From: Aeromicrobium sp. IC_218
GTDB taxonomy: Bacteria > Actinomycetota > Actinomycetes > Propionibacteriales > Nocardioidaceae
NCBI RefSeq assembly: GCF_004336805.1
Contig: NZ_SJXM01000012.1
Coordinates: 37,571-101,570, forward strand
Direction: 5' to 3'
DNA length: 64,000 nt
Part shown: positions 33,500-43,176 of the stretch, in pieces
How the letters are laid out: each line of letters begins with the position of its first letter
How positions within the stretch are numbered: position 1 is the stretch's first letter
Notes under the pieces: generated by a model
The model's input: only the letters and a program-made list of their open reading frames with translations
Databases searched by the model: none
What the model was told of the DNA's origin: nothing
Program-made: the position numbers and the translations under genes

Positions 33500-35008
33500 T
33501 TGACGCAGCCCGCCGTGACCACCGTCCAGGACACCGCCCCCGCGGGGCCCCGTGACGTCCTCCTGCAGCGCCGCGCCGAGCGTGCGGTGCGCGTCGAGCC
33601 GCGCGGCCGACGCGAGCACACCGCCCGCGAGCGCGCCGAGATGCTGCTCGACGCCGGCACGTTCGTCGAGATGACCCCCATGCGGTCGTCCGGCGGCGCC
33701 GGCTCGGGCGTCGTCGCCGGCTGGGGCCTGGTCGAGGGACGCCCGGTCGTCGTGGCCAGCCACGACGCCGCGGTCGCGTCCGGGGCCATCGGCCCGGTGC
33801 TGGCCGAGGGCGTCATGAAGGCGCAGCGCCTGGCCATCGAGCGCGGCTACCCGATCGTCTACGTCAACGACTCCGGCGGAGCGCGCATCCACGACGGCAT
33901 CTTCGCCCTGCACGGCTGCGGCGGGATCTTCAAGCTCAACGTCGAGGCCCAGCAGGTCGTCCCGCAGATCTCGGTCATCGTCGGCCCCTGCGCCGGTGCC
34001 GCGGCCTACTCGCCGGCCCTCACGGACTGGACGATCATGGTCCGCGAGCAGGGACACATGTTCCTGACCGGCCCGGAGATCGTCCGCGCCGCGACCGGTG
34101 AGGACGCCACCGCCGAGGCCATCGGCGGCGCCGACATGCACGCGATCGAGAGCGGCGTGGCCCACCTGGCCGTCGACTCCGAGGCCGAGGCGCTGGACGC
34201 CGCGCGCCGCCTGCTCTCCTTCCTGCCCAGCCACAAGGGCGGTGCCCAGAACGTCCAGGAGGCGCGCCCGACCGACGAGGTCGCCGCGCAGGCGCTGCCG
34301 CACCTGGTGCCCGAGAAGTCCAGCATCGTCTTCGACATGCACAAGCTGCTCGACGGCGTGCTCGACGCCGGCGACCGGCTCGAGCTGATGCCCGACCACG
34401 GCCGCAGCATGCTCACCGTCCTGGGCCGGCTCGACGGCCGTCCGGTCGGCGTCGTCGCCAACCAGCCCGCCGCCCGCGGCGGCATCCTCGACGCCATCAG
34501 CGCGGTCAAGGCCGCCCGCTTCGTCGAGTTCTGCTCGCGCTTCGGCCTGCCCGTCGTCACGTTCGTCGACGTCCCCGGCTTCCTGCCCGGCACCGTCGAG
34601 GAGCGTCGCGGCGTCATCACGCACGGCGCCAAGATGCTCAAGGCGTACGCCGAGGCCACCTCGCCCGTGCTGACCGTCGTGGTCCGCAAGGCCTACGGTG
34701 GCGCTTACATCGCCATGGGCGCCAGCTCGCTGGGCGCGGACGCGTCCTGGGCCTGGGCCAGCTCCGAGATCGCCGTCATGGGCCCCGGTGGCGCCGTGGC
34801 GCTGCTGCACCGCCGCGCGCTGCAGGCCGCCGAGGACCCGGCCGAGCTCCGCGACCGCCTGGCCGCCGAGTACCGCGAGAACGTCGCCCGTCCGTACCTG
34901 GCCGCCGAGGCCGGCATCGTCGACGACGTCATCCTTCCCGAGGAGACCCGCTCCACCATGGTCGAGACCCTGCGCATGCTGACCCACGAGGCGGGCCACC
35001 GTGGCTGA
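33500..35008 (+). CDS. accD: Acyl-CoA carboxylase, carboxyltransferase subunit
   Basis: 502 residues from the TTG at 33500, which has GGAG 6 nt upstream; another TTG at 33488 overlaps that site. It has two crotonase-fold halves: the N-half with [19 protein letters not shown] and the C-half with [22 protein letters not shown] and [12 protein letters not shown]. It transfers CO2 from carboxybiotin to acyl-CoA, giving malonyl-CoA for FAS-I if it acts on acetyl-CoA. The biotin carboxylase subunit is not in the window. Paired operators shared with fas sit directly upstream. Confidence 0.9.
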   Translation: MTQPAVTTVQDTAPAGPRDVLLQRRAERAVRVEPRGRREHTARERAEMLLDAGTFVEMTPMRSSGGAGSGVVAGWGLVEGRPVVVASHDAAVASGAIGPVLAEGVMKAQRLAIERGYPIVYVNDSGGARIHDGIFALHGCGGIFKLNVEAQQVVPQISVIVGPCAGAAAYSPALTDWTIMVREQGHMFLTGPEIVRAATGEDATAEAIGGADMHAIESGVAHLAVDSEAEALDAARRLLSFLPSHKGGAQNVQEARPTDEVAAQALPHLVPEKSSIVFDMHKLLDGVLDAGDRLELMPDHGRSMLTVLGRLDGRPVGVVANQPAARGGILDAISAVKAARFVEFCSRFGLPVVTFVDVPGFLPGTVEERRGVITHGAKMLKAYAEATSPVLTVVVRKAYGGAYIAMGASSLGADASWAWASSEIAVMGPGGAVALLHRRALQAAEDPAELRDRLAAEYRENVARPYLAAEAGIVDDVILPEETRSTMVETLRMLTHEAGHRG

Positions 35009-35231
35009 GGTGCGCGCCGAGATCGTCGGCAACGTCTGGAAGCTGCTCGTCGCCCAGGGCGACGCCGTCTCGGCCGGCGACACGCTCGCCGTGCTCGAGT
35101 CGATGAAGATGGAGATCCCCGTGCACGCGCCGGTCACCGGTGTCGTCGGCGAGGTGCCGGTGGCCGAGGGCCAGATCGTGCAGGAGGGCGACGTCGTGGT
35201 CGTCATCGAGGGGTCCTCCACCGACGCGTGA
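35001..35231 (+). CDS. Biotin carboxyl carrier protein (single biotinyl domain)
   Basis: 76 residues, GTG start overlapping the accD stop by 8 nt. It consists only of the biotinyl domain; K36 in ESMKMEIP is the biotinylated lysine, and the [14 protein letters not shown] and [17 protein letters not shown] hammerhead strands surround it. Free-standing small carriers coupled to a carboxyltransferase occur in several actinobacterial acyl-CoA carboxylases. It must be charged by a biotin carboxylase encoded elsewhere. Confidence 0.92.
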   Translation: MAEVRAEIVGNVWKLLVAQGDAVSAGDTLAVLESMKMEIPVHAPVTGVVGEVPVAEGQIVQEGDVVVVIEGSSTDA

Positions 35232-35253
35232 CGGGCTGCGGCAGGATGCCCGG

Positions 35254-35976
35254 GTGACCGAGCACCTCGTCCCGCTGCGCTGGTCGGACCTCGACTCCCT
35301 GCGCCACGTCAACAACGTCAAGTACGCGGTGATCGCCGAGGAGGTGCAGTCGCGCCTCGTCGCCGAGGGGCTGCTGCCCGCCGCGCGCACCGTGACGTCG
35401 GCCGAGGTGACGTACCGGGCGCCGATGCACCTGTCGACGCGTCCGGTCGTCGTCACCAGCACCCTGGACGGCGACGTCCTCGTGCAGGACCTGGCGATGG
35501 ACGACGCCGACGGCGTGCGGCACGAGCACGCCCGGGTCGAGACCCGCTTCGGCGTCCGTGAGGACGTCGAGCCGTCCGCCCCCGACGTGGCGCTGCGGAC
35601 GTCCTACCGGCTGCGCGAGGTCGACGGCGGCCCCGACGGGGTGCTGGGCGTCGCGGGGCTGCTCGAGCTCGCGCAGGAGAACCGCATCGCGTTCATCCAC
35701 CGCTCGGGCATCGACACGGTCGGCTCGGTCGTGGTCGTCTCGACGGCCCTGCAGCTGCACGACGACCTGCCGGCGGCCGCCGGCGAGGTCACCACCGCCA
35801 CCTGGATCGGGCACGTCGGCACGTCGTCCTACACGGTGGCGTCCGAGCTGGTCCACGACGGACGTGTGGTGCTGCGCTGCCGGGCCGTGCTCGTCGGGTT
35901 CGACCTGGAGGCCGAGCGCTCACGGCCGCTCGACGACGGGACGCGGGCCCGCCTGCTGGCGCTGATCGCCGGCTAG
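35254..35976 (+). CDS. Acyl-CoA thioesterase, double hot-dog
   Basis: 240 residues from the GTG at 35254. The first hot-dog half begins LRWSDLDSLRHVNNVKY, the 4HBT catalytic-Asp motif (D17 region), and the second half (about 110-230) has LLELAQENRIAFIHRSG. Such fused 4HBT proteins hydrolyse acyl-CoA. It lies 22 bp after the biotin carrier and may trim products or excess acyl-CoA under the same lipid control. Chain-length preference cannot be read from sequence. Confidence 0.82.
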   Translation: MTEHLVPLRWSDLDSLRHVNNVKYAVIAEEVQSRLVAEGLLPAARTVTSAEVTYRAPMHLSTRPVVVTSTLDGDVLVQDLAMDDADGVRHEHARVETRFGVREDVEPSAPDVALRTSYRLREVDGGPDGVLGVAGLLELAQENRIAFIHRSGIDTVGSVVVVSTALQLHDDLPAAAGEVTTATWIGHVGTSSYTVASELVHDGRVVLRCRAVLVGFDLEAERSRPLDDGTRARLLALIAG

Positions 35977-35977
35977 C

Positions 35978-36370
35978 TCACTCGTGCGTGTTGACCATGA
36001 AGGTCGCCGCGTGCTGCACGTACGCCCAGAACTGCGCGTCCAGTTCGGGGGAGAGGTTCGCCTCGTCCAGCCCGGCGCGGAAGTGCTTGAGCCACGCGTC
36101 GCGGGCCGCGGGCGTGACGGCGTAGGGCGCGTGCCGCATCCGCAGCCGCGGGTGGCCGCGCGTCTCGGAGTAGGTGCCCGGGCCGCCCCAGTACTGGGTG
36201 AGGAACAGCGTGAAGCGCTCCGCCGCCGGCCCGAGGTCCTCCTCGGGGTACATCGGCTTGAGCAGCGGGTCGGCCGCGACGCCCTCGTAGAACGTCGTCA
36301 CGATCTGCTTGATCGTGTCGTGCCCGCCGATCGCCTCGTAGAAGCTGACCTCGTCGTTGGGGGTGGTCAC
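35978..36370 (-). CDS. glbO: Group II truncated haemoglobin (GlbO type)
   Basis: 130 residues from the GTG at 36370, which overlaps the mscS stop by 4 nt. FYEAIGGHDTI opens the fold, LTQYWGGP and RHAPYAVTP (proximal His F8 region) follow, and the Trp in DAWLKHF is the conserved TrpG8 of group II. It binds O2/NO with haem, with a role in oxygen handling or NO and peroxide detoxification. Its M. tuberculosis equivalent is Rv2470, near pepN as here. Confidence 0.93.
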   Translation of the reverse strand: MTTPNDEVSFYEAIGGHDTIKQIVTTFYEGVAADPLLKPMYPEEDLGPAAERFTLFLTQYWGGPGTYSETRGHPRLRMRHAPYAVTPAARDAWLKHFRAGLDEANLSPELDAQFWAYVQHAATFMVNTHE

Positions 36371-37284
36371 TGCTGTCCCTCCGTGGCCATGGGGGCCGTG
36401 ATGGTCGCCGGGATGCGGATGCCGGCGGCGTCGAACCGGATCTTGACCCGCTCGCGCAGCGCCCGTGAGACGTCCCACTGCTTCAGCGGGGCGGTCTTCA
36501 CGAGCACGCGCAGCACCGGGCCGTCCTTGTCGAAGCGCTCGATGCCGGGCACCTCGGGCTCCTCCAGGATGTCGCCGGCGAAGGCGGGGTCCTCGTACAC
36601 CTCGTGGGCGACCTGCTTGAGGATCGCCTGCACGTGGTCGAGGTCGGACTCGTAGCCGACGGTGATGTCCAGGACCGACCGCGCCCAGTTCTGGCTCAGG
36701 TTGCCCACGCGCAGCACCTCGCCGTTGCGGACGTACCAGACGGTGCCGCTGACGTCGCGCAGGCGGGTGACGCGCAGGCCGACCGCCTCCACGGTGCCGC
36801 TGGCCTCGCCCAGGTCGATGACGTCGCCGACGCCGTACTGGTCCTCCATGATCATGAAGACGCCGGAGAGGAAGTCCTTGACCAGCGTCTGGGCGCCGAA
36901 GCCGACGGCCACGCCGACGATGCCCGCGCTGGCGAGGAGCGGCGCGATGTTCACGCCGAGCCGGGGCAGGACCGTCAGCACCGCGATGGCGCCGATGACC
37001 CCGGTGACGATGCTCTTGAGCAGCGACCCCATCGCCTCCGCGCGCTGCGCCCGACGGGCGTTCGCCCCCGGGCGCAGCTCGTTGAGGAAGCCGCCGGCCT
37101 TGCCGTGGCGCAGGACGCCGGGCACCGCGCCCTTGGACGCGCGCCGGACGACGCGGTCGATCGCGCGGTTCAGCAGCCAGCGCGCCACGACGGCCAGGAC
37201 CACGATGAGCAGCACGCCCAGGGCCCCGGCGGCGACGTCCTCGAGGGTCACCTTCCGGGACAGGTCGAAGTCGAGGTACGGCAT
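36367..37284 (-). CDS. MscS-family mechanosensitive ion channel
   Basis: 305 residues. Three N-terminal helices (about 18-42, 88-108 and 116-140) end in the pore helix rich in Gly/Ala (LLASAGIVGVAVGFGAQTLVKDFLSG, the family's TM3). The cytoplasmic beta domain has YGVGDVIDLGEASGTVEAVGLRVTRLRD. It opens on hypo-osmotic shock to release solutes. Leaderless: TAGAGT lies 6 nt before the ATG. Cotranscribed with the globin gene. Confidence 0.93.
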   Translation of the reverse strand: MPYLDFDLSRKVTLEDVAAGALGVLLIVVLAVVARWLLNRAIDRVVRRASKGAVPGVLRHGKAGGFLNELRPGANARRAQRAEAMGSLLKSIVTGVIGAIAVLTVLPRLGVNIAPLLASAGIVGVAVGFGAQTLVKDFLSGVFMIMEDQYGVGDVIDLGEASGTVEAVGLRVTRLRDVSGTVWYVRNGEVLRVGNLSQNWARSVLDITVGYESDLDHVQAILKQVAHEVYEDPAFAGDILEEPEVPGIERFDKDGPVLRVLVKTAPLKQWDVSRALRERVKIRFDAAGIRIPATITAPMATEGQQ

Positions 37285-37290
37285 GGCTCC

Positions 37291-37296
37291 ACTCTA
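37291..37296 (-). promoter_or_regulatory. -10 box of leaderless mscS promoter
   Basis: TAGAGT on the minus strand, 6 nt before the mscS ATG; it lies back to back with the promoter at 37305. Confidence 0.5.
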
Positions 37297-37304
37297 CGGG
37301 CGGC

Positions 37305-37310
37305 TACGAT
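37305..37310 (+). promoter_or_regulatory. -10 box of leaderless promoter for the 91-residue protein
   Basis: TACGAT, 7 nt before the ATG at 37318. Confidence 0.5.
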
Positions 37311-37317
37311 GAGGCCC

Positions 37318-37593
37318 ATGAGCACCAAGCGCCTCGCTGCCGTCCTGGCCACCGTCGTCGTCTCGCTCGTCGCCACCGCCGGCCCCGCCGCGGCCGACGC
37401 CCCCTCCACGTGGGAGGACGCGCCGGAGCAGTCGCTGCTCGACATGCTCATCCTGCTGTTCGGCATCCCGATCGCTCTGTTCGTCGTCATCGGTCTGCTG
37501 GCCGCCCTCATGTCGCGCAAGAACTACGTGCCGCCGGCGCCGGAGACCGCCCTCGTCCCCGCGGGCGACAAGGCCCCCGTCCAGCACCACTGA
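37318..37593 (+). CDS. Small secreted/membrane protein of unknown function
   Basis: 91 residues. A signal peptide (about 1-27, TAGPAAADA) is followed by a short linker and one membrane helix (about 43-65, LDMLILLFGIPIALFVVIG). The cytoplasmic tail is short and ends in His-His. It is a type I bitopic protein if the signal is cleaved. No family recognised; comparable short genes occur next to mscS in related actinobacteria. Downstream lies the first copy of an 80-bp palindromic repeat. Confidence 0.7.
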   Translation: MSTKRLAAVLATVVVSLVATAGPAAADAPSTWEDAPEQSLLDMLILLFGIPIALFVVIGLLAALMSRKNYVPPAPETALVPAGDKAPVQHH

Positions 37594-37601
37594 GCAGTCA
37601 G

Positions 37602-37681
37602 GCGTCACCTCCTCGCTGAGCGTGACGTTGTGTACGTATCGACCGGCGTGTCGCGTGCACAACGTCACGCTCAGTGCGTTG
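37602..37681 (+). repeat. 80-bp palindromic repeat, left copy (inverted with respect to right copy)
   Basis: It contains a 21-bp stem (37616-37636 with 37654-37674, one G-T wobble) and a 17-nt loop. 74 of 80 bases match, without gaps, the reverse complement of 38692-38771. It starts 8 nt after the stop of the upstream gene. It can serve as a terminator and as an end of the cassette. Confidence 0.9.
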
Positions 37682-37727
37682 TGGACGTGGTCCGTCGTGG
37701 GGGACCGGACGCGGACACGATCAGACG

Positions 37728-38687
37728 ATGGACCGGTCACGACGCGTCACCCGGCTCGAGGCTCTCGGCCTCACCCGACGTCAGCGCGATGCCGACGTCT
37801 GGGAGCGCCCGTACCGCGGTATCAGACGCCCCGCGTCGCTCGACCCCGCTGACCCGGACGTCCGCATCGCCGACGCCCTCGGCGCGATGGAGCCCGGGGC
37901 CGTCCTGACCGGTTGGGCGGGCGCCCGGCTCCACGGCGTCCTGGCGTTCGAGGGAAGGCATCGAGACGCGATGCAGGCCGTCACCGTCGTGAGTCGAGCG
38001 GGCCAGCAGCGCAGCCGACCGGGTCTCCAGGTGTCGCGACGTGTCCTCCACGACCACGAGGTGGAGGAGGTCGAGGGCGCCCGAGTGGCCTCGCTCGCTC
38101 GTTGCGCCTACGACATGGCGCTGGAGGCGCGGTCGCTCGGCGAGGCGGTCGAGGTCCTCGACGCGTGCTGCTCGACCGTCACGGCAGGCTCGCGCACCAC
38201 ACCGTCCCGCATCCGATCCGTGCTCGAGAGCCATGCCAAGACACGCGGCATCGCGACCATCCGGCGCGCCCTGCCGCTGGTGAGCACGCGATCGGCGAGT
38301 CCGCTCGAGTCGAGCACGCGGCTGGTCGCCGTGCAGGACGCGGGATATCAGGACGTCCGGGTCAACGAAGCGGTCTTCGACCTGGACGGGCGACTGCTCG
38401 GGATCGCGGACCTGCTGGACGCCGAGCGCGGCATCGTGGTCGAGACCGACGGTGACGACCATGCGTCTCGTTCGCGGCGGACCCGCGACAACCGCCGTCA
38501 GGAAGACATGACACGGGCCGGCCTGGTGACCGTACGGGTGACCGCGGACGACCATCGCGAGCGGCGTCGACTGGCCGCTCGTCTGGCGCGGATCCGGCGT
38601 GAGGCGGTCCCGAAGGGGACGCCTGGCTGGACCCTCGAGCGTCCGCCGTGGTGGTGGACCTGGGCACCCGGCCGCCGCTGGGACTGA
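37728..38687 (+). CDS. DUF559/Vsr-like nuclease-fold protein with AbiEi-like N-terminal winged helix
   Basis: 319 residues from the ATG at 37728. The N-terminal part (about 1-65) has a winged-helix pattern ending in ERPYRGIRRP, as in AbiEi-type antitoxins. The C-terminal domain (about 205-300) has a PD-(D/E)xK layout: E in SPLESSTRL, D in GIADLLDAE, then VVETDGDDH and a conserved R-x-x-D-x-x-R-x-x-x-M-x-x-AG segment as in DUF559 and very-short-patch-repair nucleases. A DNA-nicking role is inferred only. The ends of the gene abut the flanking repeats. Confidence 0.75.
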   Translation: MDRSRRVTRLEALGLTRRQRDADVWERPYRGIRRPASLDPADPDVRIADALGAMEPGAVLTGWAGARLHGVLAFEGRHRDAMQAVTVVSRAGQQRSRPGLQVSRRVLHDHEVEEVEGARVASLARCAYDMALEARSLGEAVEVLDACCSTVTAGSRTTPSRIRSVLESHAKTRGIATIRRALPLVSTRSASPLESSTRLVAVQDAGYQDVRVNEAVFDLDGRLLGIADLLDAERGIVVETDGDDHASRSRRTRDNRRQEDMTRAGLVTVRVTADDHRERRRLAARLARIRREAVPKGTPGWTLERPPWWWTWAPGRRWD

Positions 38688-38691
38688 CCCC

Positions 38692-38771
38692 CAACGCGCT
38701 GAGCGCGACGTTGTGCACGCGACACGCCGGGAGAGGCGTACACAACGTCACGCTCAGCGAGGAGGTGACGC
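38692..38771 (-). repeat. 80-bp palindromic repeat, right copy
   Basis: Reverse-complement partner of 37602-37681. Its own 21-bp stem is 38699-38719 with 38737-38757 (two wobble/mismatch pairs), loop 17 nt. It lies 12 nt beyond the pepN stop on the opposite strand and 4 nt beyond the nuclease stop, so it may terminate both. Confidence 0.9.
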
Positions 38772-38783
38772 GACGGCGGACTC

Positions 38784-41312
38784 TCAGCGGTCGAGGACGC
38801 CCTGGGCGTGCAGCGCCCGGGCCAGGTCGTCGCGACCCTCCAGGACGTAGCGGCGCGAGGCGGCGCCGGCCTGGGTGCCCGCGAGCCACTCGTCGACCTT
38901 GGCGAGCGTCTCGACCGACGGGTTCGCCAGCGGGAACAGGTGGATCAGCGCCACCTGCCCGATCCAGACGCCCTGCTCCTCGATGATCGTCTCGGCCATC
39001 TGCAGGTACTGGTCGACGAACGGGTCGAGCACGTCCGCCTGGCCCGGCACCTGGAAGGCGCCCGCGATGGAGCGCCGGGTCTCGTTCGGCACCGACGGGT
39101 CCTGCGTGACCTGGCGCCATGCCTCGGCCTTGGCCGCGGCGTCCGGACGGATGGTGCGCGCCGCGGCGGCGTGCTCCTGGCCCGAGATGGTCGGGTCGGC
39201 CTCGAGCTCGGACGCGATCGCGGCCTCGTCGGCGGCGCCGAGGCGGGCCAGCGCGATGGTCAGCGTCCAGCGCAGGTCGGCGTCGACGGCCAGGCCGGGC
39301 AGCGCGCCGTCCAGCAGCGAGCGCACCTGCTGGGGGTCGCTGGACGCCGAGGCGTACGCGCGGGCCAGCGCCAGCTGGTGGTCGCCACCCGGCTCCGCGG
39401 CCTGCAGCAGCGCCAGCACGCCGGCCTCCCAGCGGGCGGCCAGCTCGGGCCGCGCGTCCGGGTGGGCGTACAGGTGCACGGCCGTGCCGGCCTGGCGCAG
39501 CAGCGACCCGACCGCGGTGAGGTCGGACTCCGAGCCCACGCCGGACAGGACGAGCGAGACGAACGCGTCGGCCGACAGCTCGCCGTCGCGGGTCATGTCC
39601 CACGCCGAGCCCCAGCACAGCGCGCGGGCCAGCGGGTCGGCGATCGTGGCGATCGACTCGATCAGCGTGGCCGAGGAACGCTCGTCCAGGCGGATCTTGG
39701 CGTAGGTGAGGTCGTCGTCGTTGAGCAGCAGGAGGGCCGGCTGCGGACGTCCGACGAGCTGCGGCACCTCGGTGCGCTCGCCCTCGACGTCCAGCTCCAG
39801 GCGGTCGGTGCGCTGCAGGCGGCCGTCGACCTCGTCGTACAGGCCCACGGCGATGCGGTGGCGGCGGATGGTCGGGAACGCCTCGATGGCGGACTGCTCG
39901 ATCGCGAACGAGGAGTAGGCGCCGTCGGCGTCCAGCTCGAACGACGGACGCAGCGTGTTGACGCCGGACGTCTGCAGCCACTCCTTGGCCCAGGAGCCCA
40001 GCTCGCGGCCGGACGCGGCCTCGAGCTCGACGAGCAGGTCCTCGAGGGTGGTGTTGCCGTAGGCGTGCTTGGCGAAGTACGCACGCAGGCCGGTGAAGAA
40101 GTCGTCCTCGCCGACCCAGGCCACGAGCTGCTTGAGCGACGACGCGCCCTTGGCGTACGTGATGCCGTCGAAGTTGGCCTCGACCGCGTGCAGGTCGTAG
40201 TTGTCGGCCGCGATCGGGTGGGTCGAGGGCAGCTGGTCCTGGCGGTAGGCCCAGTTCTTGCGCGCCGCGGTGAAGGTCGTCCACGCGTCGGGGAAGCGGG
40301 TGTCGCCGTTGACCAGGGCGTACGTGGCCGCGAACTCGGCGAACGACTCGTTCAGCCAGAGGTCGTCCCACCACTTCATGGTCACGAGGTCGCCGAACCA
40401 CATGTGGGCCATCTCGTGCAGGATCGTGTTCGCCCGCGACTCGTAGGCCGAGACGGTCTGGCGGCTGCGGAAGATCATCTCGTCGCGGAAGGTCACGCAG
40501 CCCGCGTTCTCCATCGCGCCCATGTTGTACTCGGGCACGAAGAGCTGGTCGTACTTGCCGAACGGGTAGCCCATCTGGAACTTGCCCTCGAAGAACGCGA
40601 AGCCCTGCTTGGTGATCTCGAAGATGTCGTCGGCGTCGAGGTGCTCGCGCAGCGACTGGCGGCAGAAGACGCCCAGCGGGATCTCGCCGTACTCACCGGC
40701 GTAGACGTCGCGGACCTCGACGTACTCGCCCGCGACGAGCGCGGTGATGTAGGTCGACATGCGCTTGGTCGGGGCGAAGTGCCACGTGGCGACGCCGGGC
40801 GCGGTGTCCTCCGGCGCGGGCGTGGGGGAGTTCGACACGACCGCCCAGTGCGCCGGCGCGGTGACGTGGAAGGTGAACTCGGCCTTGAGGTCGGGCTGCT
40901 CGAAGGTGGCGAAGACGCGACGCGCGTCCGGCACCTCGAACTGCGTGTAGAGGTACACGCGCTCGTCGACCGGGTCCACGAAGCGGTGCAGGCCCTCGCC
41001 GGAGCGCGAGTAGGCGCAGGTGCCCTCGATGCGCAGCTCGTTCTGCTCGCGCAGGCCGCTGATCGGGAGCCGGCTGTCGGCGTAGGCGGAGACGTCGACG
41101 GGCTCACCGTTGAGCGTCGCCGAGCTGATCTCGCCGTCGACGAGGTCGACGAAGGTGGACGCCCCGGGGGTCGCCTGGAAGCGGATGACGGTCGTGGACC
41201 CGAAGCGCTCGGTGGAGTCGACGGAGAGGTCCAGCCACACCTCGTAGGTGGAGGGCGTGACGACGGTGGCGCGCTCGACGGCTTCGGCGCGCGTGAGGTT
41301 GGTGCCTGGCAT
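38784..41312 (-). CDS. pepN: Aminopeptidase N (M1 metallopeptidase)
   Basis: 842 residues from the ATG at 41312; an ATG three codons earlier is possible, but [15 protein letters not shown] aligns with other actinobacterial PepN starts. The substrate motif is GAMENAG and the zinc site is [10 protein letters not shown]...NESFAE (HExxH-x18-E). An ERAP1-like C-terminal helical domain covers about 520-840. It removes N-terminal residues from peptides, downstream of Clp proteolysis. The orthologue in M. tuberculosis is Rv2467, which has the same neighbours (Rv2466c, rpiB, nei2). Confidence 0.96.
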   Translation of the reverse strand: MPGTNLTRAEAVERATVVTPSTYEVWLDLSVDSTERFGSTTVIRFQATPGASTFVDLVDGEISSATLNGEPVDVSAYADSRLPISGLREQNELRIEGTCAYSRSGEGLHRFVDPVDERVYLYTQFEVPDARRVFATFEQPDLKAEFTFHVTAPAHWAVVSNSPTPAPEDTAPGVATWHFAPTKRMSTYITALVAGEYVEVRDVYAGEYGEIPLGVFCRQSLREHLDADDIFEITKQGFAFFEGKFQMGYPFGKYDQLFVPEYNMGAMENAGCVTFRDEMIFRSRQTVSAYESRANTILHEMAHMWFGDLVTMKWWDDLWLNESFAEFAATYALVNGDTRFPDAWTTFTAARKNWAYRQDQLPSTHPIAADNYDLHAVEANFDGITYAKGASSLKQLVAWVGEDDFFTGLRAYFAKHAYGNTTLEDLLVELEAASGRELGSWAKEWLQTSGVNTLRPSFELDADGAYSSFAIEQSAIEAFPTIRRHRIAVGLYDEVDGRLQRTDRLELDVEGERTEVPQLVGRPQPALLLLNDDDLTYAKIRLDERSSATLIESIATIADPLARALCWGSAWDMTRDGELSADAFVSLVLSGVGSESDLTAVGSLLRQAGTAVHLYAHPDARPELAARWEAGVLALLQAAEPGGDHQLALARAYASASSDPQQVRSLLDGALPGLAVDADLRWTLTIALARLGAADEAAIASELEADPTISGQEHAAAARTIRPDAAAKAEAWRQVTQDPSVPNETRRSIAGAFQVPGQADVLDPFVDQYLQMAETIIEEQGVWIGQVALIHLFPLANPSVETLAKVDEWLAGTQAGAASRRYVLEGRDDLARALHAQGVLDR

Positions 41313-41392
41313 GCGGTCCATGCTGTCACGGGGTGTGGCACGTCACGAGAGCGGACCGTGCGACGTCAGGGGATTCGGGCAGGATGGTCGCC

Positions 41393-42541
41393 ATGGAGAT
41401 CCCCTTCGCCGCCTCCGAGCGGTCGACCCTGGGCATCGAGTGGGAGCTCGCCCTGGTCGACGCGGACAGCGGCGACCTGCGCCAGGTGGCGCAGACCGTC
41501 CTGGACGCCGTCGAGCCGCCGGGCGGGGGAGAGCACCCCACGATCCGTCAGGAGCTGCTGCTCAACACCGTCGAGGTCGTCACCGGCGTGTGCCGCACCG
41601 TCAAGGAGGCGGGCGAGGACCTGCAGCGCAGCATCGAGCGCATCCGCGAGGTCACCGACCCGCTGCGCGTCGAGCTCATGTGCGCGGGCACGCACCCGTT
41701 CGCGCACTGGGGCCACCAGAAGGTCACCGACAAGGAGCGGTACGCCACGCTCATCGACCGCACGCAGTGGTGGGGCCGCCAGATGCTCATCTACGGCGTC
41801 CACGTCCACGTCGGCATCGAGGACCGCGACAAGGTGCTGCCGATCAGCCGCGCGCTGCTGACGTTCTTCGGCCACCTGCAGGCGCTCAGCGCGTCGTCCC
41901 CGTTCTGGGGCGGCAAGGACACCGGCTACGCCTCGAACCGCGCGCTCATGTTCCAGCAGCTGCCCACCGCCGGCCTGCCGTTCCAGTTCGAGCAGTGGTC
42001 GCAGCTCGAGGGCTACGTCGACGACATGCTCAAGACCGGTGTCATCGACGTCTTCGACGAGATCCGCTGGGACATCCGGCCGTCGCCGAAGTTCGGGACG
42101 CTCGAGGTGCGCGTGTGCGACGGCATCCCGAGCCTGCAGGAGCTGCTGAGCGTCTCGGCGCTCATCCACTGCCTGGTCGAGCACTTCTCGCGCGAGCTGG
42201 ACGCCGGCCGCGAGCTGCCCCACCTGCCGCCGTGGTTCGCGCAGGAGAACAAGTGGCGCGCCGCCCGCTACGGCATGGAGGCCATCCTCATCCTCGACCA
42301 CACCGCCGAGGAGGAGCTGGTCACGACCCACCTGGAGCGCGTCCTGCCGATGCTCGAGCCGGTCGCCGCCGACCTCGGCTGCAGCGGGGAGCTCGCGGGC
42401 ATCGCGAGGATGGTGACCGACGGAGCGTCCTACGAGCGCCAGCGCGCGGTCGCCGCGCGGCACCAGGGCGACCTCGGTCCGGTGGTCGGCGCGCTGGTCG
42501 AGGAAATGCGCGCGGGCCGTCCGGTGTTGCCCCAGTCATGA
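41393..42541 (+). CDS. Carboxylate-amine ligase, GCS2 family (YbdK-like)
   Basis: 382 residues from the ATG at 41393. [11 protein letters not shown] carries the Glu metal ligands at the N-terminus, and [21 protein letters not shown] and [13 protein letters not shown] complete the GCS2 fold. The family has weak glutamate-cysteine ligase activity in E. coli YbdK; the true substrate is unknown. Its position before a mycothiol-linked reductase (4-nt overlap) suggests thiol chemistry, but mycothiol itself does not need gamma-glutamylcysteine, so caution is due. Confidence 0.85.
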   Translation: MEIPFAASERSTLGIEWELALVDADSGDLRQVAQTVLDAVEPPGGGEHPTIRQELLLNTVEVVTGVCRTVKEAGEDLQRSIERIREVTDPLRVELMCAGTHPFAHWGHQKVTDKERYATLIDRTQWWGRQMLIYGVHVHVGIEDRDKVLPISRALLTFFGHLQALSASSPFWGGKDTGYASNRALMFQQLPTAGLPFQFEQWSQLEGYVDDMLKTGVIDVFDEIRWDIRPSPKFGTLEVRVCDGIPSLQELLSVSALIHCLVEHFSRELDAGRELPHLPPWFAQENKWRAARYGMEAILILDHTAEEELVTTHLERVLPMLEPVAADLGCSGELAGIARMVTDGASYERQRAVAARHQGDLGPVVGALVEEMRAGRPVLPQS

Positions 42542-43146
42542 CTGCCACCGAGAAGGTCGACTTCTGGTTCGACCCGCTGTGCCCCTGGGCCTGGATGACG
42601 TCCCGCTGGATGCTCGAGGTCGAGAAGGTCCGCGACGTCGAGACCGTCTTCCACGTCATGAGCCTGTCCGTGCTCAACGAGGACAAGGACGTCCCCGAGG
42701 AGTACCGCGAGATGATCCAGCGCGGCTGGGGCCCCGTGCGCCTGGCCATCGCCGTCGAGCAGCAGCACGGCAGCGACAAGGTGCGCGAGCTCTACACCGC
42801 GCTCGGCACCCGCAAGCACAACCAGGGCCGCGAGTACGACCGCGAGCTCTACGTCGAGGCGCTCGAGGAGGCCGGCCTGCCCGCCGAGCTCGCCGACGCC
42901 GCCGACGACGCGTCGCTGGACGACGCGGTGCGCGCGTCCCACCAGGACGGCATCGAGCGCGTCGGCCAGGAGGTCGGCACCCCGGTCATCTCGATCGGCG
43001 GCACCGCCTTCTTCGGCCCCGTGCTGAGCCCGGCCCCTAAGGGCGAGGACGCCGGCAAGGTGTTCGACGGCGCGCGTCTGCTCGCCGGCTACGACGGCTT
43101 TTACGAGCTCAAGCGGACGCGCGACCGCGACCCGATCTTCGACTGA
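42538..43146 (+). CDS. Mycothiol-dependent nitroreductase-like DsbA-fold protein (Rv2466c family)
   Basis: 202 residues, close in full length to M. tuberculosis Rv2466c: FWFDPLCPW at the start, [42 protein letters not shown] with the cis-Pro, and FYELKRTR near the end. The active site is C15-P-W-A18, lacking the second cysteine of the CPWC in Rv2466c, so a monothiol mechanism with mycothiol as the second thiol is expected. Cytoplasmic, oxidative-stress protection. Coupled to the ligase gene by a 4-nt overlap. Confidence 0.88.
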   Translation: MTATEKVDFWFDPLCPWAWMTSRWMLEVEKVRDVETVFHVMSLSVLNEDKDVPEEYREMIQRGWGPVRLAIAVEQQHGSDKVRELYTALGTRKHNQGREYDRELYVEALEEAGLPAELADAADDASLDDAVRASHQDGIERVGQEVGTPVISIGGTAFFGPVLSPAPKGEDAGKVFDGARLLAGYDGFYELKRTRDRDPIFD

Positions 43147-43163
43147 TCGCGGCCGGCGCTCAC

Positions 43164-43169
43164 TACGCT
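43164..43169 (+). promoter_or_regulatory. -10 box of leaderless esterase promoter
   Basis: TACGCT, 7 nt before the ATG at 43177. Confidence 0.45.
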
Positions 43170-43176
43170 GAGCGCC

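Larger units (their letters stand above)
37602..38771 (+). mobile_element. Putative cassette: nuclease-like gene between inverted palindromic repeats
   Basis: A 1,170-bp unit bounded by 80-bp inverted repeats (92% identical), carrying one gene. It sits in the gap between two convergent genes, immediately after the stop codon of each. No transposase and no clear target duplication are seen, so mobility is a hypothesis. See findings. Confidence 0.5.

Noticed and set aside
42538..43146. Reading the CPWA site as a sequencing error or broken gene
   Set aside because: The whole frame is intact and similar to its family. Loss of the second Cys is compatible with a working monothiol enzyme, so no pseudogene call is made.
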